Notes: generated by a model not told the origin, from the letters alone. Positions 53,569 to 62,639 are shown, numbered from the stretch's first letter. The stretch is 64,000 nucleotides of DNA from a bacterium (GCA_030431515.1 JAUIIX010000007.1:1-64000), one strand, 5' to 3'. Made by a program: numbers and translations.

Positions 53569-54240
53569 TTATTTTATTTCGATTTTGTCTATTTCTTTGA
53601 TTTGGTCTTCGATGTCGAGTTGCTCTATGGCGGCGAGCTGTCTTTCGAGTTCTTCTAATTGTGCCTTATATTTATCTGTGTTTAATAAGTTGAAATCGCT
53701 TTTATCTACTGCGTTTGGTGCGTAGTTTTCGATGTTTTTAAATTGTTTATCTATGTTGCTTGTTAGTCGTACGTAACATTCGAAAAATCGCATTACCATA
53801 TACATTGTTTGGATTTCTTGTTTTTCGTGTTGTCTTTTGTTTTTTATTATATCGTGGTCTATTGGATTGGTATCCCATTTATATAATGTTCTGTGAACTT
53901 TATCGCTTGATAAGTTTGCTCTTTCTTGTATGGCTACGAATTGTTGTAATGCATCCATCTTTTCTTCTTGAAATTGCATTAGTAATCTGCTTTTCATTGT
54001 TTCAAATTCGTTTCTGTCATAATCTATTGATCTTTCTTGCCATCTGAATTTTTTTGCAAAAGCATAAAGTGTGTATGGTTTACATTTGTATCTTGATGCT
54101 AAGTGGGATATTTTTCTTGGCAAACCCATTTTTAGATAGTCCAGAAGCATGTAATATTGTTCTGTTGTTTCGTTTTTCTGTTTTGGTGGATGGTTTACTA
54201 ATTTTTCTACTATGTGTCTATCGTCAAATCTTACGGACAT
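53569..54240 (-). CDS. Terminase-small-subunit-like HTH protein
   Basis: 223 residues. Near the N-terminus (about 28-72) is a helix-turn-helix of the phage small-terminase kind: YYMLLDYLKMGLPRKISHLA, YKCKPYTLYAFAKKFRWQER and SIDYD. The middle and end are long amphipathic helices (QFQEEKMDALQQFVAIQERA, YKAQLEELERQLAAIEQ) that could oligomerise. No other phage gene is present. The codon usage is less AT-biased than its neighbours, and the gene sits alone inside a cluster of inverted dispersed repeats. It may be cargo of a mobile or repeat-generating element. Function beyond DNA binding is not supported. Confidence 0.65.
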   Translation of the reverse strand: MSVRFDDRHIVEKLVNHPPKQKNETTEQYYMLLDYLKMGLPRKISHLASRYKCKPYTLYAFAKKFRWQERSIDYDRNEFETMKSRLLMQFQEEKMDALQQFVAIQERANLSSDKVHRTLYKWDTNPIDHDIIKNKRQHEKQEIQTMYMVMRFFECYVRLTSNIDKQFKNIENYAPNAVDKSDFNLLNTDKYKAQLEELERQLAAIEQLDIEDQIKEIDKIEIK

Positions 54241-54376
54241 TTTAATCGCCTTATTGTTTTTTGAATTTTGGCGAATTTAAGGTGTTTCTATTATTTATAA
54301 AGTTATATATTGTGAATATATTTTTGTTTTGTTTTTATTTATTTTTAAGGATATGGGGTGGGTTTGTAAGAAATAT

Positions 54377-54447
54377 TTTGCACCTAAAGGCGCTTTTGGG
54401 TTGGTGGGGTTTTGTTGTTTACAAACATTTTGCATCTAAAGATGCAA
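54377..54447 (+). repeat. Two related short hairpins TTTTGCA(C/T)CTAAAG...
   Basis: TTTTGCACCTAAAGGCGC (54377 onward) and TTGCATC-TAAA-GATGCAA (54430-54447) are variants of one hairpin with a TAAA loop. Confidence 0.65.
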
Positions 54448-54483
54448 TTTTTATTTCTCTCAGAATTACGTTGGCAATTCTGG

Positions 54484-54707
54484 GAGATTCTTCGGCTTCG
54501 CCTCAGAATGACGTTAGGGTTTTTGGGGGATTTAGTTTTAACCTTCGGAAGGTTTCTAATATCGTTTAAAATGGATTCCACGCTTCGCTCTGAATGACAG
54601 GATAGGCAAGAAGTAAGGGAAATTCATGAATTTCCCCTACCAATACATATGGATTCTTCGCTTCGCTCTGAATGACGAAAGAATGTTGTAGTTTTGGCTA
54701 AAGCCAT
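54484..54707 (+). repeat. Right cluster of dispersed repeats
   Basis: Three copies of a GATTC...CTTCG(C/G)...GAATGAC unit (54484-54513, 54571-54599, 54649-54677), a perfect palindrome GGGAAATTCATGAATTTCCC (54618-54637), and TTTGGCTAAAGCCAT (54693-54707), the exact reverse complement of 53135-53149. With the left cluster it encloses the terminase-like gene in inverted orientation. The stretch 54246-54821 has no gene. Confidence 0.75.
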
Positions 54708-54821
54708 TATTATTTTGTAATGATAAAAAGAAATTATAAACTAATATTGTAATTATTACGTATCTTTAATGGTAAACTATTTATTTATTATTAAATCATT
54801 TTTTTTACAATATTTATTTAA

Positions 54822-55970
54822 ATGTACAAATTAGTCTCAATTTTTATTATTTTATTTCAAATTGATATAGTTGCTGATGAAAAAGAAAAGAAAAAGGATT
54901 TAAGAGGACTTGTAAAAAAATATATTGATAGTATTATTCTGGATACGATAAGTACTAATGAACCACAATTAATTTTATATCCTACAATAGCTTATTCACC
55001 TGAAACAAGTTGGGAATTTGGTATTAACTCTCTTTTACTATTTTATGCTAATAACGATACTAATAATCGACTTAGCGAAGTTAATGGTTTTTCTTTTTAT
55101 ACTTTAGAAAATCAGTTTGGTTTTTGGTTTGACCATGCTCTCTATTTACAAGATGATAGCTGGATTTCTCTTGGTAGATTGCGTATTCAGAGTTTTCCTT
55201 TGTTTTATCATGGAATAGGTACAGACACACCTGAAGATTATATTGGTAGAATTGATGGATTTCAATTTAATCTTAAAGAAAGTTTATTAAAAAATATTTA
55301 TAAGGATATTTTTGTTGGATTAGAGTTTAATATTAATTCTCTCAGCAAAGTAGATTTTATTTCTGATGAAAATAATCCGAAACCTAATATTATAGGTATA
55401 GATGGTTCTACTAATTATGGGCTTGGTTTAGGTATTGTGTATGACACAAGGCATAATGTATTAAATGTTAGAGATGGTGCATTTAATGAACTTTATTATT
55501 TGCATTCAGATGATATTTGGGGTAGTGATTATAATTTTTCGACTATTATATCAGATAATAGAATTTATAAATCTTTGAATGAAAGAATAGTATGGGCGAA
55601 TCAATTATTAGGCCAGTTCAATTGGGGAGATGTTCCTTTTAATCAAATGGCATTAATGGGTGGAGAGTCAATTATGCGTGGTTATTATTTAGGTCGATAT
55701 AGAGATTTAAACCAAATAGCAGCCCAAACTGAATTGAGATTTTTACCATTTAAATTACCCTTTACTAAGAGATTGGGAGGAGCAGTTTTTGGTAGTGTAG
55801 GAGCTGTTTTTCCTAATTTTAATAGTCTTGGGAATGATGACTTCACTTGGTCAGTAGGTGGCGGTTTGAGATATTTATTATTTCAAAGGAAAGATATTTA
55901 TACTAGATTAGATTTTGCTTATACTCAAGAAGGTTTTGGAATTTACTTCTTTATTGGTGAAGCGTTTTAG
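54822..55970 (+). CDS. Omp85/BamA-type outer-membrane barrel without POTRA domains
   Basis: 382 residues: signal peptide (MYKLVSIFIILFQIDIVA), a short charged linker (DEKEKKKDLRGLVKKYIDSI), and a 16-strand-type barrel. The Omp85 signature loop is present (MALMGGESIMRGYYLGRYRD), as is the C-terminal barrel of the surface-antigen family. There is no room for POTRA repeats, so it is not BamA itself. Similar stand-alone barrels occur in Bacteroidota, sometimes linked to lipid or patatin-like functions. The role here is open. It is transcribed alone after the repeat island. Confidence 0.82.
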   Translation: MYKLVSIFIILFQIDIVADEKEKKKDLRGLVKKYIDSIILDTISTNEPQLILYPTIAYSPETSWEFGINSLLLFYANNDTNNRLSEVNGFSFYTLENQFGFWFDHALYLQDDSWISLGRLRIQSFPLFYHGIGTDTPEDYIGRIDGFQFNLKESLLKNIYKDIFVGLEFNINSLSKVDFISDENNPKPNIIGIDGSTNYGLGLGIVYDTRHNVLNVRDGAFNELYYLHSDDIWGSDYNFSTIISDNRIYKSLNERIVWANQLLGQFNWGDVPFNQMALMGGESIMRGYYLGRYRDLNQIAAQTELRFLPFKLPFTKRLGGAVFGSVGAVFPNFNSLGNDDFTWSVGGGLRYLLFQRKDIYTRLDFAYTQEGFGIYFFIGEAF

Positions 55971-56024
55971 ATAATTCATTTATTAATTTTGTAGTCAATT
56001 TTAATTAATTATAGCGTTATTTTT

Positions 56025-56399
56025 ATGAAAACAACAATATTTTTACTTTTTATCTTAGTTTTTACTTCTTGTAAAAAGGAAAACTCGCAAGAAGAAGATT
56101 TTGCTAATCTAAATGAAAGATATTTAGAAATAAAAGAATTATCTGAAAGTGTGGATTGTGAAGATTCGTCAGAATGGAATTTTACAGCTTATGGTGCTAA
56201 AGCTTGTGGCGGTCCAATAGGATTTATTGCTTATTCTTCTAAAATAGATACTGTTCATTTTCTAAAATTAGTAGAAGAATATACAAAGGAAAATGAACGG
56301 CTAAATATAAAATGGGGTGCTGTATCAGATTGTAGTATTCCAAGAGGCCCTAAAGGTGTGAAATGTGAAGATGGAAAAGCTGTCTTTGTTTATGAGTGA
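56025..56399 (+). CDS. Small lipoprotein with conserved cysteines
   Basis: 124 residues with lipoprotein signal MKTTIFLLFILVFTSC. The mature part contains CEDSSEWNFTAYGAKACGGP, then IGFIAYSSKIDTVHFLKLVE and SDCSIPRGPKGVKCEDGKAV. The four mature cysteines probably form disulfides. It resembles a family of short Bacteroidota lipoproteins (KACGGPxxYIAYS) of unknown function. It overlaps the convergent PAP2 gene by 10 bases at their 3' ends. Confidence 0.75.
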   Translation: MKTTIFLLFILVFTSCKKENSQEEDFANLNERYLEIKELSESVDCEDSSEWNFTAYGAKACGGPIGFIAYSSKIDTVHFLKLVEEYTKENERLNIKWGAVSDCSIPRGPKGVKCEDGKAVFVYE

Positions 56400-57013
56400 T
56401 TGATTTTTTCTTTAATAAATCTATTAAAAACAAACAATAAGAATGTTGATATAAGTATTCCAAGAATTGCACCTGCAGTGATGTCTATTGGATAATGAAC
56501 GCCAACGAAAACTCTTGATAATGCGACGATTGTAGCAATTGAATAAAAGTAATATTTATTTTTACTAAAGAAATGGGAAAGTATAAGTGCTGCCGCAAAG
56601 TTATTAGTTGCGTGTGCTGACGGAAATGATTTGCCAGAACCACAATGAACAAGTAGATTAATATTTTCTAACTCTCTACAAGGTCTAAGTCTTCCTACTA
56701 TATCTTTAATAAGATTAGCTGATATTTGATCTGCTAAAATTACTGCAACTGCTAATAAAATTGCAATCGAAAATCCAAGTTTATTATATTTTATTAGGTT
56801 TTTAAAATAATTTGAATTTAATTTTATATTGTTTTGTTTTAATATTTTTAAATGATTGAAAAATATTAGATAAAGAAATAATCCAATATAGACAGGCAAC
56901 CAAACTCTACCTTTTGTAATTATTGGCATGATTGCATCAAATAGTGGGTTTGCTAACTGAGTATTTATAAAGTAGAATATATCTTTGTCAAAAGCAACAA
57001 CTGTTTCTAACAT
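56390..57013 (-). CDS. PAP2-family membrane phosphatase
   Basis: 207 residues with about five to six transmembrane helices. All three phosphatase motifs are intact: KDIVGRLRP (Lys103, Arg110, Pro111), PSAHA (131-135, His134) and SRVFVGVHYPID (Ser166-Asp177, with His173 as nucleophile). Such enzymes remove phosphate from lipid substrates such as undecaprenyl pyrophosphate or phosphatidylglycerol phosphate at the outer face of the inner membrane. Its ATG overlaps the stop of the response-regulator gene (TAATG), so it is co-translated with a signalling protein, an unusual coupling. Confidence 0.9.
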   Translation of the reverse strand: MLETVVAFDKDIFYFINTQLANPLFDAIMPIITKGRVWLPVYIGLFLYLIFFNHLKILKQNNIKLNSNYFKNLIKYNKLGFSIAILLAVAVILADQISANLIKDIVGRLRPCRELENINLLVHCGSGKSFPSAHATNNFAAALILSHFFSKNKYYFYSIATIVALSRVFVGVHYPIDITAGAILGILISTFLLFVFNRFIKEKINHS

Positions 57014-58185
57014 TATATTTTTTCAATAGTTAATACAGTAATATCATCGTCAGGTTTGCTTCCTTCAGTCCAGTTTTGGATATGAAAATCAATTATGTCA
57101 ATTAATTCATCTGAATTTGCATCTGAATTTATTTTGAAAATGTCAAGTAATCTTTCTTCACCGAACATCTCTCCTTTTGCATTTGTTAATTCAGGAAGAC
57201 CGTCAGAATATAAAATAAGTTTATCATTTTTAGCTAATTTTAACTTTGTTTCACCTATTTTCACATCTTTCAAGAATCCGATAGGCATACCTTTTAGGTT
57301 TAGAAATTCAACTTTATCATTACTGATATGAATTGGTTTTCTATGTCCACCGGTTGCAATTTTTGTGATTGAATTTGATATATCAATAGTACCATAACAA
57401 ATTGTAAAAAACTGAATGTCTTCATTTTTAGTTAAAAAAGTTTGATTTAAAGTTTGCAATGCATCAGATGGACTTTTAGTCAAATACTTGTTATTTTTAA
57501 AATTTAAGATTGGATTGTTTGGTATTTTATCAGAATTAATTAATCTACTAATAGCAAATGAAATCATTGAAGCGGGAACACCTTTACCTGTTACATCAAG
57601 AACATAATATACGATTGTATCATCTATCTGAAAGAAATTGTAACTATCGCCAGAAAGAGTTTTAGAGGGCAGGTAGAGTGTCGAAAATGTATATCCAGCG
57701 AATGAGCTTGGTGCAGGTTGAATCTCTTGCTGAAGAGTTGCTGCTGCCTTTAAATCTAAACTTATTTCATTATATGCTTCTTCAAGTTCTAATTTTAGCT
57801 TTTTCTCATTTTTGATAATTCTATAGATATTGATACCATCTTTAACAGCACTAATTACTTTACTTAAATCATCATTTTTTATTAAAAATCGAAATATATT
57901 GCTTTCATTAACTGCCTCTACTACAATATTAATATCGCTAAAACCAGTTAGTAATATTCTAATTGTGTCGGGGTAACGCTTTCGGACTGAGTTTAGAAAT
58001 TCTATTCCATTCATTCCAGGCATATCATAATCTGAAACAACTACTGCGAAATTCCTTTTTTCTAAACAAGTTAATGCTTCTTCTGCCGAGTTTGCTAAAT
58101 AGACATCATAATCGTCTAAAAACAACATTTCGTAAGAAGAAAGAAGTAGTTCCTCGTCATCAACAAATAATATGCAGTCTTTCAT
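57013..58185 (-). CDS. Response regulator with PP2C/SpoIIE phosphatase output
   Basis: 390 residues. Residues 1-120 are a receiver domain with Asp9/Asp10, phospho-acceptor Asp52 (VVVSDYDMPGMNG), and the conserved Thr and Lys in LLTGFSDINIVV and FRFLIKNDD. A coiled-coil linker (about 120-160) leads to a SpoIIE/RsbU-type serine phosphatase (SGDSYNFFQIDDTIVYYVLD, GKGVPASMISF, IATGGHRKPIHI, LYSDGLPELTNAKGEMFGEE, PDDDITVLTIEK). It would dephosphorylate an anti-anti-sigma factor when phosphorylated, a partner-switching scheme. No kinase or anti-sigma antagonist is in the immediate neighbourhood. Confidence 0.92.
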   Translation of the reverse strand: MKDCILFVDDEELLLSSYEMLFLDDYDVYLANSAEEALTCLEKRNFAVVVSDYDMPGMNGIEFLNSVRKRYPDTIRILLTGFSDINIVVEAVNESNIFRFLIKNDDLSKVISAVKDGINIYRIIKNEKKLKLELEEAYNEISLDLKAAATLQQEIQPAPSSFAGYTFSTLYLPSKTLSGDSYNFFQIDDTIVYYVLDVTGKGVPASMISFAISRLINSDKIPNNPILNFKNNKYLTKSPSDALQTLNQTFLTKNEDIQFFTICYGTIDISNSITKIATGGHRKPIHISNDKVEFLNLKGMPIGFLKDVKIGETKLKLAKNDKLILYSDGLPELTNAKGEMFGEERLLDIFKINSDANSDELIDIIDFHIQNWTEGSKPDDDITVLTIEKI

Positions 58186-58276
58186 AGAATTGTAAAAATA
58201 TAAAAATCTAAATTAAGTATTATTTATATTAACACCAATTTTATAATATATTTTTCAGGTATTTTTTTATTAAAAT

Positions 58277-59494
58277 TTAGAAATTATATTTTATCAATAT
58301 TACAACTTGACCTTGATTATTTTTAGTATAATTAAGTTGTTGTAAATTAATATTCTGATTAGTTAGAGAGTTGATTTCGTATCGTCCTTCAAGTTGGAAG
58401 CTGCTTGGTAAATTTACAATTCCCGCTATACCATATCTCAATATTGGAGATGAAGAATTGAAATCATAGCCACCACCAGCTAATATGACTGGAGTAAAAT
58501 TATTAATTAATCCTTTAAATTCATGTCTTAAATCAGCTGCTAATACAAAATTATTTGAAGCAAATGTATCTGAGAATAGATTTGTAGAAAAATTTATCCC
58601 AATTGAATTTATTGTATTATCAAAGAATTTACTGCTTGATAAATTATATTCAAGAGCAATTCTAATTTGATTTAAACTTCCACCACCTGCAATAGTATTA
58701 AAATCCATTCCAGATGAATATCTTTCAAATTTTTGATTGTTGTAGTTATAGTTTAGTTTGCTTCCAATATTAGATTGATCAATAGTGATATTATTTGTTA
58801 TTATTTCACTCGGGAATATATTAAATATTTCTTGTTCAATAATTGGATTATTGCTCTTAATTTCTTTAGATTCTATTGGTTCTGCTATAATATCATTGTT
58901 TATTATACTTGATTTCGGAGTAATTATATTACTAAATTTATTTGCTCTATTATTAGAAGTATTAGTAATTGGTTTTACTTCTTTGCTTTCGCTTAAATTT
59001 TCAACTATAGTAGATTCTTCAAGTTCATTACTTAATTTATCTTTAATTATTGATTCAGATTTTTCAAGCTTGTTATCTTTGTTAGATATTTGTTGAGTTG
59101 TTCTTGCTGTTTCAGTATTAGTTTCTGCATCTTTAAAGAAATCAATCCCAAATGTAGCACCTACTGTAAGTAATGCTGCACTTAAAGAAGCGACAAGTGG
59201 CATCATTAACTGTTGCCAAACAGTCATACCAACTGATGAAGAAGTAGCAATAGAAGAAGTGTATGAAATTCCTAATGATTCGAAAAGTGTAGCTGTAGTC
59301 TCGTAAGGTGGGACTAATTTCTTTACATCTTTTTGAACAGCTTCACGAATAGCAAGCATCTCTCTATATTCAGATTGTAACTCTGAATTAGTAGAAAGCT
59401 CATTTTCAAATGCAGGAATCATCGATGGATCAAGTTCACCATCCATGTATTGAGTCAGCATTTCTGAAGCGTTATATTTGTTTATTTCATTCAT
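58277..59494 (-). CDS. Dual membrane-spanning anti-sigma factor (Dma-like): cytoplasmic ASD, TM helix, linker, outer-membrane barrel
   Basis: 405 residues. Residues 1-60 are a zinc-free anti-sigma-like helical domain (MLTQYMDGELDPSMIPAFEN). Residues 97-116 form a transmembrane helix (MMPLVASLSAALLTVGATFG). Residues 120-260 are a polar, low-complexity linker rich in Asn, Ser, Glu and Ile. Residues 265-405 form an eight-strand beta-barrel (GGGSLNQIRIALEYNLSSSK, VILAGGGYDFNSSSPILRYG) ending in the outer-membrane signal Phe (VVILIKYNF). The linker is long enough to cross the periplasm. Dual membrane-spanning anti-sigma factors with this layout are known from Bacteroides. The cognate ECF sigma gene lies 45 bases upstream. 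There is no N-terminal signal peptide, consistent with a cytoplasmic N-terminus. Confidence 0.78.
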   Translation of the reverse strand: MNEINKYNASEMLTQYMDGELDPSMIPAFENELSTNSELQSEYREMLAIREAVQKDVKKLVPPYETTATLFESLGISYTSSIATSSSVGMTVWQQLMMPLVASLSAALLTVGATFGIDFFKDAETNTETARTTQQISNKDNKLEKSESIIKDKLSNELEESTIVENLSESKEVKPITNTSNNRANKFSNIITPKSSIINNDIIAEPIESKEIKSNNPIIEQEIFNIFPSEIITNNITIDQSNIGSKLNYNYNNQKFERYSSGMDFNTIAGGGSLNQIRIALEYNLSSSKFFDNTINSIGINFSTNLFSDTFASNNFVLAADLRHEFKGLINNFTPVILAGGGYDFNSSSPILRYGIAGIVNLPSSFQLEGRYEINSLTNQNINLQQLNYTKNNQGQVVILIKYNF

Positions 59495-59539
59495 TTATAC
59501 TGTTAATAACAATAATTCTTTAAAAATGTTACAAAATCC

Positions 59540-60112
59540 TTACATTTTGTCAATTTCTTTAATATAAGGTTCTAAAATTTCTCTTATTTTTTGTTTTGCT
59601 CTATGGATCCTAACTTTAACATTTGCAACTGTTTCATCAGTTACAGCGGCTATATCGGCATAAGATAAGCCATCATACTCTCTTAGTATAAACATTTCCT
59701 TGTATTTATCAGGAAGTGTGTCAAGTGCATTGTTAATTAAGTCTAAAAGTTCTTCATCGCCTTCGTAACTTTTTTCTTCGTTAAATGCCATAAAATCTTC
59801 ATAACTTACATGAACAAATTTCATGTTTTTATTTTTAAGAGCGTTTACACATAAATTTCTTGCGATTCTTAAAATAAAAGCAGGAACATTTGTCATTTCT
59901 CTATCTTGTTCACCAGACTTAAAAAAACTAATAAAAGTTTCTTGAAATATATCTCTTGCTTCTTCTCGACCGCCCAAAAATCTTTTACAATAAGCAAAAA
60001 CACGAGGCGAATGTCTTTTGTATATTTCACCAAAAGCTGCATCGTGTAATCCCTTTTTGCTACGCATAATTTGGAATAACTCGTCGTCTGAATATTCTTC
60101 GATATTTTTCAT
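59540..60112 (-). CDS. ECF-type RNA polymerase sigma factor
   Basis: 190 residues with the two ECF regions. Region 2 holds YKRHSPRVFAYCKRFLGGRE, ARDIFQETFISFFKSG and IARNLCVNALKNK. Region 4 holds ALDTLPDKYKEMFILREYDG, LSYADIAAVTDETVANVKVR and IHRAKQKIREIL. There is no extra C-terminal domain. It is the first gene of a two-gene operon with the dual-membrane anti-sigma factor, so it probably responds to an outer-membrane or envelope signal. Its target promoter is not evident. Confidence 0.93.
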   Translation of the reverse strand: MKNIEEYSDDELFQIMRSKKGLHDAAFGEIYKRHSPRVFAYCKRFLGGREEARDIFQETFISFFKSGEQDREMTNVPAFILRIARNLCVNALKNKNMKFVHVSYEDFMAFNEEKSYEGDEELLDLINNALDTLPDKYKEMFILREYDGLSYADIAAVTDETVANVKVRIHRAKQKIREILEPYIKEIDKM

Positions 60113-60259
60113 TTACTATTAAATAACACTATTTTTTAATAAAAGTTACAAATATATGTTTTTCAAAAAGTGCCAAATTAACTAATCTTTTATCAAATAT
60201 AATACCTAAATTGTATTTATACTTCTAGACATTAATAATATAAGTGTATTTTTATAAAT

Positions 60260-60292
60260 AAAAAAAAATCACCCGAAGGTGATTTCTTTTTT
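60260..60292 (-). terminator. Terminator of the cytochrome oxidase cluster
   Basis: AAATCACC-CGAA-GGTGATTT hairpin with flanking A and T runs, just past the cytochrome gene. Confidence 0.85.
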
Positions 60293-60316
60293 CAAATTGT
60301 ATTTTAATCTTGATGA

Positions 60317-61687
60317 TTATTTTTCACCATTTAATTGGTCAACAATGTATTTAGCAACTGCTTCTACTTCATTTTTCTTTAAACCTTGATTTGCCATAGG
60401 AGGATATTTATTTCCATTAGGGTCAATATTACCTCTTGGTGTTGGATTAGCTATAAAGTTAACTAATGCTTCCATATTATCAGCATATTTAGGAATAACA
60501 TCTGCATAAGCAGGAGCTGTAATTTGCGCAACATCAAATTTATGACACGCAGAACATCTTGTTTTATATATCTCACCACCATCAATTTCAACTGGACCAG
60601 ATTTTTCTGCTGCTCTTGCTAACTCAAGCATTTCAAATTCATGTACTCTATAAGTTAAATATTCATGATTTGCTTCTTTGAAATTTGATTGTTGTGAAAC
60701 AGCAAAGAAAATAAATGCACCAATCACAGCCATATAAGCATATTTTAAATATGATGTTTCATTGTTTCTTAAATATGTATAAAGAATATGGCTACCAATA
60801 AATGATAGAACTACTGCAACTGCAATACCTACATAAACCATACTTGAAACAGTACTTTTATCTGCATATCCAATAACTATTGCCATTAATAATGGTTGGA
60901 ATACCAAAGAAACTAATGTCCATCCTAAAGCAGTTTTTCTTGCATATTCTGAATACTCATTATTTTTAAAATCATATCCACCATCCCAGAAATATCTCAA
61001 GAATACATAAGTTGCTCCAGCCATGGATACTCCACCAACTATAAACTGAGTCAACTTAAAGATTACAGAAAAAGAGAACATATTCTCTATTGCTGATGCA
61101 CTCCACATTGATTGATCAACAGCGTATTGAGTACCTGTTGCAAATAACCAAATTGAAATAAACATAAATGTTAATCCCCAAAAACCAGTTGAATGATTTA
61201 GAATCTTCATTTGTTTATTTTGTTCTTCAGCTAATCCTTCTTTAAATTCATCCTTAGCAATTGCTTTACGATTTTCATATAAAGAATAAAGCATATTAAA
61301 ATGTAATGAATTTTTGTAGAAATAAATTACTGTAATACCTACTGCATAAAACAAAAATGATACGATTAATATATTAACAGAATTAATACCCTGACCACCA
61401 GCCATTTGAATATACATCAATATAATAGCTAAAAATGGCATTAAACCAAAACCAAACCAAGTTGTTGGATTTGTAGTAATAACATTAATAATATCTTGAG
61501 AAAAATTTAATTCTAAATCATTCCCAGACTTTTTGTTTTTCTTCTTAAAGATGTATGATAAAATCATACTCCCAAACACTATACCAGTATAAATAGTAAA
61601 AGAAATAAGTGCTAAAAGCAATAAAAACCCTAGCAAACTTATGTGTGAACCTGATACTGGCAAAGCCAAATTTTCCAAAGACATCAT
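60317..61687 (-). CDS. Multi-span membrane c-type cytochrome
   Basis: 456 residues. About nine hydrophobic segments occupy residues 15-340 (for example LLGFLLLLALISFTIYTG, WFGFGLMPFLAIILMYIQ, VVLSFIGSHILYTYL). A class I cytochrome c domain follows with the heme-binding CSACH (near 377-381) and a probable Met ligand in YPPMANQG, ending in VEAVAKYIVDQLNGEK. The membrane part is not a canonical oxidase subunit that I recognise. It is last in the cox cluster, 20 bases after ctaB, so it probably carries electrons to the oxidase or anchors its donor cytochrome. The exact family is uncertain. Confidence 0.8.
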   Translation of the reverse strand: MMSLENLALPVSGSHISLLGFLLLLALISFTIYTGIVFGSMILSYIFKKKNKKSGNDLELNFSQDIINVITTNPTTWFGFGLMPFLAIILMYIQMAGGQGINSVNILIVSFLFYAVGITVIYFYKNSLHFNMLYSLYENRKAIAKDEFKEGLAEEQNKQMKILNHSTGFWGLTFMFISIWLFATGTQYAVDQSMWSASAIENMFSFSVIFKLTQFIVGGVSMAGATYVFLRYFWDGGYDFKNNEYSEYARKTALGWTLVSLVFQPLLMAIVIGYADKSTVSSMVYVGIAVAVVLSFIGSHILYTYLRNNETSYLKYAYMAVIGAFIFFAVSQQSNFKEANHEYLTYRVHEFEMLELARAAEKSGPVEIDGGEIYKTRCSACHKFDVAQITAPAYADVIPKYADNMEALVNFIANPTPRGNIDPNGNKYPPMANQGLKKNEVEAVAKYIVDQLNGEK

Positions 61688-61706
61688 ATTAATCGCCTTA
61701 CCTTTG

Positions 61707-62630
61707 TTATTTTACTAATTTTTCGATAATTAAAGTGAATAAAACTATCAATACAAAGAGATTAACTCTCAAAAAAGTTTTTTTAATAATTTTCTTATCA
61801 TATTCTTCTGTTAAAAGGTTTCTTGAACCCCATATCATATATGAACCAGAAATTAAAAATATAATACTTACTACTAAACTCTGAGTTAATTTAAAAAAAG
61901 GAAATATAATAGAGCATATTGCTAAATTAAAAATCCATATAAATGTTACTCGTTTCAATTGCTGTAAATTAAGTTTATCTGTCAAAGTTGGATAACCAGC
62001 TTTGCGATAATCTTCTTCATAGACAAGTACTAACAACCAAAAATGTGGTATTTGCCAAAAGAAGATAAAAAATGCTAATGCTAAAATCTGAATATCAAGA
62101 ACATGACCTCCTGCAGCTACCCAACCTATCATAGGTGGAATTGCTCCAATAATAGCACCTGGGAATACAGCTAATGTTGTTTTTCTCTTTAATGGAGTGT
62201 AAATACCATTATAAACTAAAAGAGCTGTTAAGCCCAAATATGCACTCATCTCATTTACATAAAACATTAAAATTAAATAACCAATTAATGCGCATGCTAT
62301 TGCAAATATAAATCCATGTGTTGAACTAATACTTTTCGAAGCCATAGGTCTTTTAGCTGTTCTATCCATTAATGCATCGAATTCAATTTCTTGATAATGA
62401 TTTAAAGCAGATGAACCAGCTGATAAGAAAAATGTCCCAATTACAGCAAATAGTAATAAATATGTCAAAGAACTACTAAATAACAGATATCCTATTATAC
62501 AAGTAATAGTAATTGATACTGTTATTCTGATCTTAGATAAATCTAAATATAATTTAAGAAGATCTTTAAAATTAAGTGAACTTATTGTATTCAATATAAC
62601 TTTGCATATATTATGATATGCACCTTTCAA
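61707..62630 (-). CDS. ctaB: Protoheme IX farnesyltransferase (heme O synthase)
   Basis: 307-residue UbiA-family prenyltransferase with about nine transmembrane segments. The first Asp-rich motif is in NHYQEIEFDALMDRTAKRPM and the second in VYEEDYRKAGYPTLTD. It attaches farnesyl to heme B to give heme O, needed for heme A/O-type oxidases. It lies ten bases after coxB and in the oxidase operon, which supports this assignment over other UbiA members. Its farnesyl diphosphate would come from the MEP pathway (Dxs, IspG). Confidence 0.92.
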   Translation of the reverse strand: MKGAYHNICKVILNTISSLNFKDLLKLYLDLSKIRITVSITITCIIGYLLFSSSLTYLLLFAVIGTFFLSAGSSALNHYQEIEFDALMDRTAKRPMASKSISSTHGFIFAIACALIGYLILMFYVNEMSAYLGLTALLVYNGIYTPLKRKTTLAVFPGAIIGAIPPMIGWVAAGGHVLDIQILALAFFIFFWQIPHFWLLVLVYEEDYRKAGYPTLTDKLNLQQLKRVTFIWIFNLAICSIIFPFFKLTQSLVVSIIFLISGSYMIWGSRNLLTEEYDKKIIKKTFLRVNLFVLIVLFTLIIEKLVK

Positions 62631-62639
62631 AAAAGATTA

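Noticed and set aside
54618-54637. Palindrome GGGAAATTCATGAATTTCCC as a terminator
   Set aside because: No gene ends before it and there is no T run. It is treated as part of the repeat cluster.
53035-54707. CRISPR array
   Set aside because: The repeats are irregular in spacing, occur in both orientations, and have no cas genes nearby.
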